A stretch of DNA of 5,257 nucleotides from Campylobacterota bacterium (GTDB lineage Bacteria; Campylobacterota; Campylobacteria; Campylobacterales; Sulfurovaceae), in the NCBI GenBank assembly GCA_030595845.1, contig JAUVCL010000141.1, positions 1 to 5,257 on the forward strand, written 5' to 3'. This document shows positions 1 through 5,257 of the stretch, in pieces. How positions within the stretch are numbered: position 1 is the first letter of the stretch; each line of letters starts with the position of its first letter. The notes under the pieces were generated by a model. It was not told the origin of the DNA, searched no databases, and worked only from the letters and a program-made list of their open reading frames with translations. Both the position numbers and the translations under genes were made by a program.

Positions 1-1043
1 GTAGATTTTTTATAATCAGTCGTTCCTACCATAGCCAAGATATCACCCGTAGCACTCTCCACTGCAACAAATGCAGTACTCAAAGTAGATGTTTTTGCTT
101 TTTCATTGTATTTTTTAAGTGCCTTCTTATACGCAAAATCCACAGCCTCTTTTGCAATGGCCTGCTGCTTCATATCGATGGTAGTATAAATTTCATACCC
201 ACCCGTACGTATATCACCAAGTTTACCCTTGAAGCGTCTAAGTACTTCATCTACAATGCCCGGTGCAATGTTTTGTGTTAAGGATGTTTTATAGACTTTA
301 GGAGACTCTTTTACTGCTTTGAGGTAATCACTTTGTGTGATCCACCCTATACTTTTCATACGGTAGAGTACATTATTGGCACGGTCCAAAGCTCTTTTAT
401 AATGTTTAAGCGGGTTGTAAAAGCTGGGTGCATTAGGCAGTCCTACCAAAATTGCAGCCTCTTTAAGTGTGATCTCGTTCAACTCTTTATGAAAATATCC
501 GTTTGCTGCTGTTTTCACACCAAAATAGTTATTACCGTACGATATTTCATTAAGATAACGCTCAATGATATCTTCTTTACTTAGCTCATGTTCTATCTTG
601 ATGGCTAAAATAGCTTCTTTGATCTTACGTGCAAGTTTCTTTTCATTAGAAAGAATTTTATTTTTGATGAGTTGCTGTGTTAGTGTACTTCCACCTTCAA
701 CAAAAGCACCTGCCTGGATATCTTTAACAATCGCTCTTAAGATGGCATCGGGATTCACACCATTATGCTCAAAGAACTTGGTATCTTCCATGGCGATAAG
801 TCCTTCAACAAGGAAACTTGGAAGTTCGTCATAACGGGCATAAAGACGGTGTTGTTTTTTAAATACATACGCCAGTTTGTTACCCTCTCTATCATAAATG
901 ATAGAAGAGGTTTCAGGCTTATAATTGATCAGTTTATCTGCATCTAAAGAGATCTCTTCATACGCGTAGATAAAAGCCGCGGTCAATGCTACACCAAACA
1001 GCATGGCTAAAATGATGGAACCTTTGACTAGACTATTGAACAC
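1..1043 (-). CDS. mrcA: Class A penicillin-binding protein 1A (bifunctional peptidoglycan synthase), 3' end outside window
   Basis: This enzyme polymerises lipid II into glycan strands and cross-links the stem peptides in the periplasm, anchored to the inner membrane. About 347 residues are visible. A signal-anchor helix lies at residues 9-27 (IILAMLFGVALTAAFIYA). A complete glycosyltransferase-51 domain follows. It has EDTKFFEHNGVN (86-97, with the first catalytic Glu86), GGSTLTQQLIKN (117-128), RKIKEAILAIKIE (139-151, with the second conserved Glu143), ERYLNEISYGNNYFGV (161-176) and EAAILVGLPNAPSFYNP (195-211). TAFVAVESATGDILAMVG from residue 323 is the start of the transpeptidase domain; its catalytic Ser lies beyond the window. 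The start is GTG at 1043: a stop codon lies in frame only three codons upstream, and AAAGGG sits 5 bases before the GTG. The gene is last of the visible operon, 29 bases after the bioF-like gene. I read the frame through to position 1 without interruption. The symbol could equally be pbpA or ponA, as naming varies. Confidence 0.95.
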   Translation of the reverse strand, partial: MFNSLVKGSIILAMLFGVALTAAFIYAYEEISLDADKLINYKPETSSIIYDREGNKLAYVFKKQHRLYARYDELPSFLVEGLIAMEDTKFFEHNGVNPDAILRAIVKDIQAGAFVEGGSTLTQQLIKNKILSNEKKLARKIKEAILAIKIEHELSKEDIIERYLNEISYGNNYFGVKTAANGYFHKELNEITLKEAAILVGLPNAPSFYNPLKHYKRALDRANNVLYRMKSIGWITQSDYLKAVKESPKVYKTSLTQNIAPGIVDEVLRRFKGKLGDIRTGGYEIYTTIDMKQQAIAKEAVDFAYKKALKKYNEKAKTSTLSTAFVAVESATGDILAMVGTTDYKKS

Positions 1044-1048
1044 ACAAA

Positions 1049-1054
1049 CCCTTT
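1049..1054 (-). promoter_or_regulatory. Ribosome binding site of the PBP1A gene
   Basis: AAAGGG lies 5 bases upstream of GTG 1043 and supports this non-ATG start. The nearby ATG at 1062 is in another frame and reaches a stop after nine codons. The next in-frame ATG (residue 14) would cut into the membrane anchor. Confidence 0.6.
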
Positions 1055-1072
1055 ATATACATTTTTAAAACC

Positions 1073-2167
1073 CTATTGTACCTTGTTATGGCTAATGAGT
1101 GCCAATACATGCCGTATTTTCTTCGTACTTACACTTAAATTCAATATGACCCTCATAATAGGTTTTTTAACGGTAGGTTGACGTATAGCCCCTACCAAAT
1201 ATCCTTGAGACATCAAACCTTTTTGCATATACTGCGTGTGCTCATTGTCTGGCATTTCTATAGGTACTATAAGACTATGACAAATGATATCCAACTGCTT
1301 GCGAACAGCCATTTGACGTTCTAATATCTCTCTATTTAATTTAGAATCATTTTTACGAATATATTTTATATTTACCAGTGCCAAAGCCGTATCAAAAACA
1401 GAAGGTGCGGTAGAGTAGATGATCGGTTTTGCCCTGTTGACTAAAAAAGATACAACCGTTTTAGAGGCTAAAATATAAGCACCATAAGAGCCATAAGCTT
1501 TACCCAAGGTACCCATCTTAATATGACGTTCATTGATCTTGATACCATAGTATTCAAAGATTCCCAATAGTTTTAAACCAAGTACACCTGCAGAGTGTGC
1601 TTCATCTACGATCATTAAGGCTTTTGTCTTATCTGCAAGATCAAAGATCTCTTTTTTACAAAGATCCCCACCCATAGAATAAACCCCTTCTACTGCAATA
1701 ATCTGTCTTTTAGCGGGATACTTCGCTAACTTGGATTTAAGATCATCGACATCATTATGCGTAAAAGTGACTACCCTGTCGCCTAGAAGTTGTGAAGCCA
1801 TCACGCCTGAGGCATGATACTCTTCATCCATAAAAAGCATGTCACCTTTACGCACCAGTGATTCTATGAGTGCCATATTTGCTAAAAAACCTGAACCTAC
1901 CACAAGGCCCTCTTCAAAACCGTTTTGTTCTGCCATTTCAAGTTCAAAAATGCGATGAATGGGATGATAGCCATTGACCAACATCGAGGCTTTAGAACTT
2001 TGTACAGTGTACTCATTTATCAGTTTGACAGCTTTTTTGAACTGCTTTTTATTTGTAGATAAACCCAAATAATCATTAGATGCCAGATCATCCAGCCTGA
2101 CATCAAATACCTTACGCTCTCTAAAACGTCCTGCCTTTTTGAGTGCTTTTAATTCATTTTTATACAT
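1073..2167 (-). CDS. bioF: 8-amino-7-oxononanoate synthase-like PLP enzyme (alpha-oxoamine synthase family)
   Basis: This is a cytoplasmic fold-type I PLP enzyme. BioF condenses pimeloyl-ACP/CoA with L-alanine to give 8-amino-7-oxononanoate, the first ring-building step of biotin synthesis. It has 364 residues from ATG 2167, slightly shorter than E. coli BioF (384) because of a short N-terminus. Visible landmarks are LASNDYLGLS (28-37), His118 in DEEYHASG (PLP-stacking His), EGVYSMGGD (160-168), Asp188 and His191 in VDEAHSAGVLG, and the PLP-binding Lys223 in GTLGKAYGSYGA. IIYSTAP (249-255) and GAIRQPTV (326-333) also match. AIRxPTV and THNDV are BioF-like, which favours BioF over 2-amino-3-ketobutyrate CoA ligase. 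The Gly-rich stretch before NGYHPIH is unusual (SSKASML). The start is ATG 2167, 7 bases after AAAGGG. The adjacent in-frame GTG at 2170 is possible but only 4 bases from that site. The gene follows the maf stop almost directly. The family is certain; the exact substrate is inferred. Confidence 0.87.
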   Translation of the reverse strand: MYKNELKALKKAGRFRERKVFDVRLDDLASNDYLGLSTNKKQFKKAVKLINEYTVQSSKASMLVNGYHPIHRIFELEMAEQNGFEEGLVVGSGFLANMALIESLVRKGDMLFMDEEYHASGVMASQLLGDRVVTFTHNDVDDLKSKLAKYPAKRQIIAVEGVYSMGGDLCKKEIFDLADKTKALMIVDEAHSAGVLGLKLLGIFEYYGIKINERHIKMGTLGKAYGSYGAYILASKTVVSFLVNRAKPIIYSTAPSVFDTALALVNIKYIRKNDSKLNREILERQMAVRKQLDIICHSLIVPIEMPDNEHTQYMQKGLMSQGYLVGAIRQPTVKKPIMRVILNLSVSTKKIRHVLALISHNKVQ

Positions 2168-2170
2168 CAC

Positions 2171-2722
2171 TTAACCCTTTATCCATGGTAACAGACACTC
2201 TACTTGCAAACCCATTGCTGTACTCTCAAATCCATCTACAGATATGATATACTTTTTACAAAAACCTTCAACCATACATCCACCTGCTTTTCCTTGCCAT
2301 AAGCCACTCTGCAAGTATGCTTCCAGATCTTCTTCTTCAAACTTTGAAAAGTGATAATGTGTGGCTGATATATCTGAGAAAGCAAGTGTTTTTGACTTGT
2401 AATGAAGCGATGAAATAATGGAGATGGTAGAGCCACTCTGTATGTTTAAAATACGTCTTGCATCTTCCACATCTTTGGCCTTACGTAAGATCGTTCCGTC
2501 AGCAGATGCGATGACAGTATCTGCACAAAGAAGTGGTATTTCCAGTCCAAATTCACGAATAGCTGCATCCAACTTCCCTTTACTCGCCGTGTAAACAAAA
2601 TCCTTTGCTACGGTAGTGCTGATCTCTTCTTCATTATAGTCCGGTGATTTTTGTATAAAATCAATGCCAAAGTTATTAAGAAGTAAAGCCCTTGATGGTG
2701 AATTAGATGCAAGATGTATCAT
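2171..2722 (-). CDS. maf: Maf family nucleoside triphosphate pyrophosphatase
   Basis: Maf proteins are cytoplasmic enzymes that hydrolyse non-canonical or excess nucleoside triphosphates (dTTP/UTP, or m7GTP in the YceF branch) to the monophosphate and pyrophosphate. The older name is septum formation inhibitor. The protein has 183 residues, close to the usual 185-200. Family landmarks are LASNSPSR (4-11, the nucleotide-binding loop), EEE (31-33), Lys48 and Lys50, CADTV (66-70, with catalytic Asp68), ILRKAKDVEDARRIL (78-92), SGLWQGKAGGCMVEG (139-153) and a degenerate MGLQVECLL C-terminus (170-178). Differences from the textbook pattern are SPSR for SPRR and VEG for IQG, so substrate choice cannot be read off. 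The start is ATG 2722, preceded by AGGA with 6 bases of spacing. A longer frame from GTG 2752 would begin inside a DNA palindrome and is rejected. The gene lies 36 bases after the membrane gene and ends directly at the bioF-like start. Confidence 0.9.
   Translation of the reverse strand: MIHLASNSPSRALLLNNFGIDFIQKSPDYNEEEISTTVAKDFVYTASKGKLDAAIREFGLEIPLLCADTVIASADGTILRKAKDVEDARRILNIQSGSTISIISSLHYKSKTLAFSDISATHYHFSKFEEEDLEAYLQSGLWQGKAGGCMVEGFCKKYIISVDGFESTAMGLQVECLLPWIKG
2175..2180 (-). promoter_or_regulatory. Ribosome binding site of the bioF-like gene, inside the maf end
   Basis: AAAGGG lies in the last codons of maf, just before the maf TAA (2173-2171). Its 7-base spacing favours ATG 2167 over GTG 2170 as the start. 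The arrangement suggests translational coupling of the two genes. Confidence 0.6.
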
Positions 2723-2728
2723 AATATA

Positions 2729-2732
2729 TCCT
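2729..2732 (-). promoter_or_regulatory. Ribosome binding site of maf, touching the palindrome
   Basis: AGGA lies 6 bases before ATG 2722. Its first base (2732) is also the last base of the palindrome's 3' arm, so a folded hairpin would stop exactly at the ribosome site. This site decides the maf start. Confidence 0.6.
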
Positions 2733-2763
2733 GTAGGGTGTTGTGGGGACACAACACCCTACA
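2732..2763. repeat. Perfect 14-bp palindrome with 4-base loop, REP-like element
   Basis: On the plus strand the left arm 2732-2745 (TGTAGGGTGTTGTG) is the exact reverse complement of the right arm 2750-2763 (CACAACACCCTACA), separated by the loop GGGA. In minus-strand mRNA the loop is UCCC. The GTAGGGTG...CACCCTAC form with a GTGTCCCCAC-like centre resembles REP palindromes that occur in many copies, often with Y1/RAYT transposases, in various bacteria. That resemblance is from memory. The element contains the membrane gene's stop codon and abuts the maf ribosome site. There is no T-run after it, so it is not a classical intrinsic terminator. Its identity as a dispersed repeat cannot be proven from one copy. 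Confidence 0.7.
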
Positions 2764-3286
2764 TACCTCTTAATGAAACGCCCATCCAAAGTTCCACAAG
2801 TCCTAACACAATATTGAGTGGTAAAAGTAAATGAGGGATCCAAGCCATTTGTGCTTTAGCCCCTGACACATCACCGCTAGAAAATAATTTCCATGCTTTT
2901 CCACGTTTGATATACATATAAGTGTAATTGACTGCCATGATCGTCCAAATGATCTCTTTGGAAAGAAACAGTGATTTAAGATCACCATGGTGTCCTCCTG
3001 TAGCTATCGCCATGATCAAACCTGTAGCAAATGAAATCACTATAAAAAGCATGACAAGATTAAAAAGTCTACCCGTAACCTGCAAAGTGATACCCAATCT
3101 CTGTTTAGGTTCTAACATAAGAGACATAATGTCACTTTTTAACATCTGCTCTGCCGTCACGCCACCTCGCCCAATGACAGGATGAACTGCTATACGAATA
3201 GCAATCATACCACCTACCCAAATAAAGGCAGAAAGCACATGCAAAAAGACGATGAAATGTCCATAGTTAGTAAAGAGTTCTGTCAT
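2759..3286 (-). CDS. Four-helix integral membrane protein of unknown function (CopD/HemJ-like appearance)
   Basis: I do not recognise a named gene here. The 175-residue product is strongly hydrophobic, with four likely inner-membrane helices at about residues 9-34, 75-97, 108-126 and 148-172. The first helix carries HFIVFLHVLSAFIWVGGM (10-27). This His plus W-x-GG pattern is reminiscent of CopD-domain and HemJ/cytochrome-b-like small membrane proteins. His10, His16, His35 and His152 lie in or near helices and could bind heme or metal, but that is inference. A cytoplasmic or periplasmic loop with charged residues (EPKQRLG, 59-65) joins helices 1 and 2. The start is ATG 3286, one base after the alaS stop and 8 bases after a strong AGGAGG. 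A longer start at 3313 would overlap alaS and ignores that site. The stop codon falls inside the adjacent palindrome. Confidence 0.85.
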   Translation of the reverse strand: MTELFTNYGHFIVFLHVLSAFIWVGGMIAIRIAVHPVIGRGGVTAEQMLKSDIMSLMLEPKQRLGITLQVTGRLFNLVMLFIVISFATGLIMAIATGGHHGDLKSLFLSKEIIWTIMAVNYTYMYIKRGKAWKLFSSGDVSGAKAQMAWIPHLLLPLNIVLGLVELWMGVSLRGM

Positions 3287-3287
3287 G

Positions 3288-5257
3288 TTAATTTCCTCCT
3301 TCAAGGATTTCACTTAGATACACTTTTGATTCTTCTAACGCAGTTGTGATCTTGCTTGCATCTTTTCCGCCTGCCTGTGCAAAGTCAGGACGACCACCAC
3401 CACCGCCACCAACGATCGGTGCAATAGACTTTATCCAGTCCCCTGCTTTGATAGGCGTATTTTTAGACCCTGCGGCAAGCATGACTTTGTCGCCTTTTTT
3501 CATAAAGAGCATGATAGCGATATTGTCATATTTATTCTTCATTTCATCGATCATAGCTTTAATGTCCCCGTTGTCAACTTCTTCTACAATGACATTGACA
3601 CCATTCACGTCAACTGCTGTCAACTCTTTTTTATTTGCATTAAAAGCATTTTTAAGCTCTTGTCTAAATTTTATCATCTGGTCTTTTAATTTAACTATTG
3701 CTGTTAGTGGCTTATCTGTTTTTAATTCTATTTTAATCGCTTTTATTTGATTTCTTAAGGTATTAATCTCATCAATAGCCGCATTACCACATACAGCTTC
3801 TATACGTCTCACCCCTGCAGATACACCCGACTCTTTTGTGATCATAAACATCCCAATTTGAGCAACGTTTGCTACGTGTGTTCCTCCACAAAGTTCAGTA
3901 GAGGCATCACCCATACTCACAACACGTACCTCATCACCATACTTTTCACCAAAAAGTGCTATAGCTCCGGAGTTTTTTGCCTCATCAATACTCATAGTAC
4001 TTTTTTTCATTTCGATATCACGAGAAATTTTGTCATTCACCCATGCTTCTACTTTGACTACTTCATCAGTGGTCATTGCCTGAGGGTGAGAGAAGTCAAA
4101 ACGTAAACGTTTATCATCATTTAGTGAACCTGCTTGAGAGATATGGTCACCTAAAATGTCTCTTAATGCAGAGTGAAGCAAGTGCGTTGCAGAGTGATGT
4201 TTTTCTATCTCAGTACGGCTTTGGTCAACTATCGCTTTTACTTCATCATCGACAGAAAGTTTCCCTTCTATTTCAGACAAGTTCATGTCTAAAAATTTCT
4301 TAGTATCAAGTACTCTAATTATTAATGGTAAGTCAGTATTAGTGATTAATTCACCTGTATCACCTACTTGACCACCTGACTCTGCATAAAATGGTGTTTT
4401 ATCAAGTAGTACCCAACCTTTACCATTAATGGCATTCGTCTCTTTAAACTCTTCATCAAGAAGTGCAAGTACTTTTGATTTAGTAGAGGTTTTTTCGTAC
4501 CCTACGAATGTATTAACATCAAACTTCTCTTTAAGTGCTTTAAAGTCTCCTGTAGTAGCTGCATCACCTGTACCTTTCCAGTTGGCTTTAGACTGTGCTT
4601 TATCTGCATCCATACATTTATTAAATCCATTCATATCCAACTTGATACCATATTCACGTAACATATCTTCCGTAAGATCAACAGGAAAACCATATGTAGC
4701 ATGAAGCTTAAATGCAACCTCACCACTAAAACTTGTTTCAGAAAGAAAATCTACATTATCTTTTAAATATTGTTTCATTAATATATTAGTTTGCGATGTT
4801 TCGAAAGCTTTAGGACTAAATTCATTATCAGATGTTTTACCTAACTCATTCAATTTAGTTAAGAAAATCTCTTTTATTTCTTCGTAAAACAATTTAATCC
4901 CGGCTTCAATTGTACTAAGAAATTTCTCTTCTTCCATCTTCATTGAATTTTTAATCTTTGCTGAATTATTGATAAGATAATCATATTGATCACCCATAAC
5001 ATCAACAAGAATATCTACGAGTTTAAACATAAATGGTTCTCTAAGTCCAAGTTTATATCCATGACGAATAGCTCTTCTCATGATTCTCTTAAGTACATAT
5101 CCTCGACCATCATTAGCAAAGTTCACACCTTGTGCAAGCAAAAATGAACACGAACGTAAATGGTCAGCTATGACACGGTATGAAGCAGAGTTTGCTGCAT
5201 CAAAATCATAAGGTGTCCCAACCAATTCACCTATCTTGTCTAAAAATGGCATAAAGA
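3288..5257 (-). CDS. alaS: Alanyl-tRNA synthetase, 5' part outside window
   Basis: This cytoplasmic class II enzyme charges tRNA-Ala and hydrolyses mischarged Ser/Gly-tRNA-Ala. About 655 residues are visible and the frame is open to the right edge, so roughly 230-250 N-terminal residues (the main adenylation site) are missing. Numbering here is from the internal Met at 5252. The tRNA-recognition helical region has YRVIADHLRSCSFLLAQGVN (25-44) and RGYVLKRIMRRAIRHG (50-65). The editing domain has TPFYAESGGQVGD (286-298) and the zinc/editing ligands His353 and His357 (HSATH) with Cys455 and His459 (CGGTH). ALFGEKYGDEVRVVSMGD (432-449) and GVRRIEAVCG (480-489) also match the family. A helical linker (about 495-545) leads to the C-Ala domain with a six-Gly run and RPDFAQAGG (621-629). 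Residues about 131-171 are an insertion compared with E. coli AlaRS. It is the first visible gene of the operon; its promoter is off-window. Confidence 0.98.
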   Translation of the reverse strand, partial: FMPFLDKIGELVGTPYDFDAANSASYRVIADHLRSCSFLLAQGVNFANDGRGYVLKRIMRRAIRHGYKLGLREPFMFKLVDILVDVMGDQYDYLINNSAKIKNSMKMEEEKFLSTIEAGIKLFYEEIKEIFLTKLNELGKTSDNEFSPKAFETSQTNILMKQYLKDNVDFLSETSFSGEVAFKLHATYGFPVDLTEDMLREYGIKLDMNGFNKCMDADKAQSKANWKGTGDAATTGDFKALKEKFDVNTFVGYEKTSTKSKVLALLDEEFKETNAINGKGWVLLDKTPFYAESGGQVGDTGELITNTDLPLIIRVLDTKKFLDMNLSEIEGKLSVDDEVKAIVDQSRTEIEKHHSATHLLHSALRDILGDHISQAGSLNDDKRLRFDFSHPQAMTTDEVVKVEAWVNDKISRDIEMKKSTMSIDEAKNSGAIALFGEKYGDEVRVVSMGDASTELCGGTHVANVAQIGMFMITKESGVSAGVRRIEAVCGNAAIDEINTLRNQIKAIKIELKTDKPLTAIVKLKDQMIKFRQELKNAFNANKKELTAVDVNGVNVIVEEVDNGDIKAMIDEMKNKYDNIAIMLFMKKGDKVMLAAGSKNTPIKAGDWIKSIAPIVGGGGGGRPDFAQAGGKDASKITTALEESKVYLSEILEGGN
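3295..3300 (-). promoter_or_regulatory. Strong ribosome binding site of the membrane protein gene, inside alaS
   Basis: AGGAGG is placed within the codons for the final Glu-Gly-Gly of AlaRS and lies 8 bases before ATG 3286. It is the best ribosome site in the window and fixes the start. It implies that ribosomes ending alaS can pass directly to the membrane gene. Confidence 0.75.
4740..4862 (-). other. AT-rich in-frame insertion within alaS (about 41 residues)
   Basis: E. coli AlaRS passes from GLALLDEELAKL to SGDTLDGETAFRL in 23 residues. Here the same step, from GIKLFYEEIKEIF to FSGEVAFKL, takes 64. The extra residues are polar and low in conserved motifs (for example NELGKTSDNEFSPKAFETSQ). 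Counted directly, this 123-base stretch has 29 G or C (about 24%), against 27 of 60 (45%) at 3901-3960 in the editing domain. The exact borders are approximate because they come from a by-eye alignment. Confidence 0.65.

Noticed and set aside
1044..1072. Separate promoter for the PBP1A gene in the 29-base gap
   Set aside because: A TATATA-like stretch is present, but it sits against the ribosome site with no convincing -35 element, so chance AT-richness is the simpler reading.
2236..2436. Second minus-strand frame within maf (and 2803-2988 within the membrane gene)
   Set aside because: Both are out-of-frame readings of conserved coding sequence, with no ribosome site or family resemblance.
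2723..2752. N-terminal extension of Maf from a GTG at 2752
   Set aside because: The extra ten residues are encoded by the palindrome itself and lack a ribosome site. ATG 2722 has AGGA at good spacing and begins directly with the conserved LASNSPSR loop.
2732..2763. Intrinsic transcription terminator after the membrane gene
   Set aside because: The hairpin is strong, but in the direction of transcription it is followed by GGATATATT, not a T-run, and maf must be expressed past it.
3287..3313. Longer start for the membrane protein at 3313, overlapping alaS
   Set aside because: The AGGAGG site at 3300-3295 fits ATG 3286, and the added residues (MKSLKEEIN) are just the alaS end read in another frame.
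3393..3410. GGT/GGC triplet run as a microsatellite
   Set aside because: It encodes the glycine-rich part of the conserved C-Ala motif (GGRPDFAQAGG) and is explained by protein function.
3346..3750. Plus-strand open frame opposite the alaS 3' end (also 565-834, 2928-3185, 3858-4106 and 4429-4704)
   Set aside because: These lie antisense to well-supported conserved genes, have no recognisable domains, and the proline run in the first is simply the complement of the AlaRS glycine run.

Overview
The window is one tightly packed gene block, with every convincing gene on the minus strand. Transcription runs from the right edge (5257) to the left edge (1). The order is alaS (5' end cut off by the window), a small four-helix membrane protein, maf, a BioF-type PLP enzyme, and a class A penicillin-binding protein (3' end cut off). 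No rRNA, tRNA, CRISPR array or transposase gene was seen.

The gene set alaS - maf - bioF-like - pbp1A, together with the protein sequences themselves, suggests a member of the Campylobacterota (epsilonproteobacteria). For example, the AlaRS reads NSASYRVIADHLRS and LLAQGVNFAND where most bacteria have a form closer to GVMPSNE. A sulfur-oxidising Sulfurovum/Sulfurimonas-type organism is my best guess. This rests on recalled family sequences, not on a search. Base composition is AT-rich, as expected for that group.

The layout is as follows. Positions 5257-3288 hold the catalytic-core remainder, editing domain and C-Ala domain of alanyl-tRNA synthetase. This copy has an AT-rich insertion of about 41 residues between the helical and editing regions. 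Positions 3286-2759 hold a 175-residue inner-membrane protein that starts one base after alaS and uses an AGGAGG ribosome site lying inside the alaS end. Positions 2763-2732 hold a perfect 14-bp palindrome with a 4-base loop, resembling a REP element. It supplies the membrane gene's stop codon and ends at the maf ribosome site. Positions 2722-2171 hold a Maf nucleotide pyrophosphatase, and 2167-1073 an 8-amino-7-oxononanoate-synthase-like enzyme. Positions 1043-1 hold the membrane anchor and complete glycosyltransferase domain of a PBP1A-type peptidoglycan synthase, plus the first residues of its transpeptidase domain.

Intergenic gaps are 1, 36, 3 and 29 bases, so co-transcription is likely. 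The genes do not form one pathway: they cover tRNA charging, an unknown membrane role, nucleotide-pool sanitation, biotin synthesis and cell-wall synthesis. They look like a housekeeping operon. The less ordinary parts are the palindrome, the membrane gene beside it and the AlaRS insertion.
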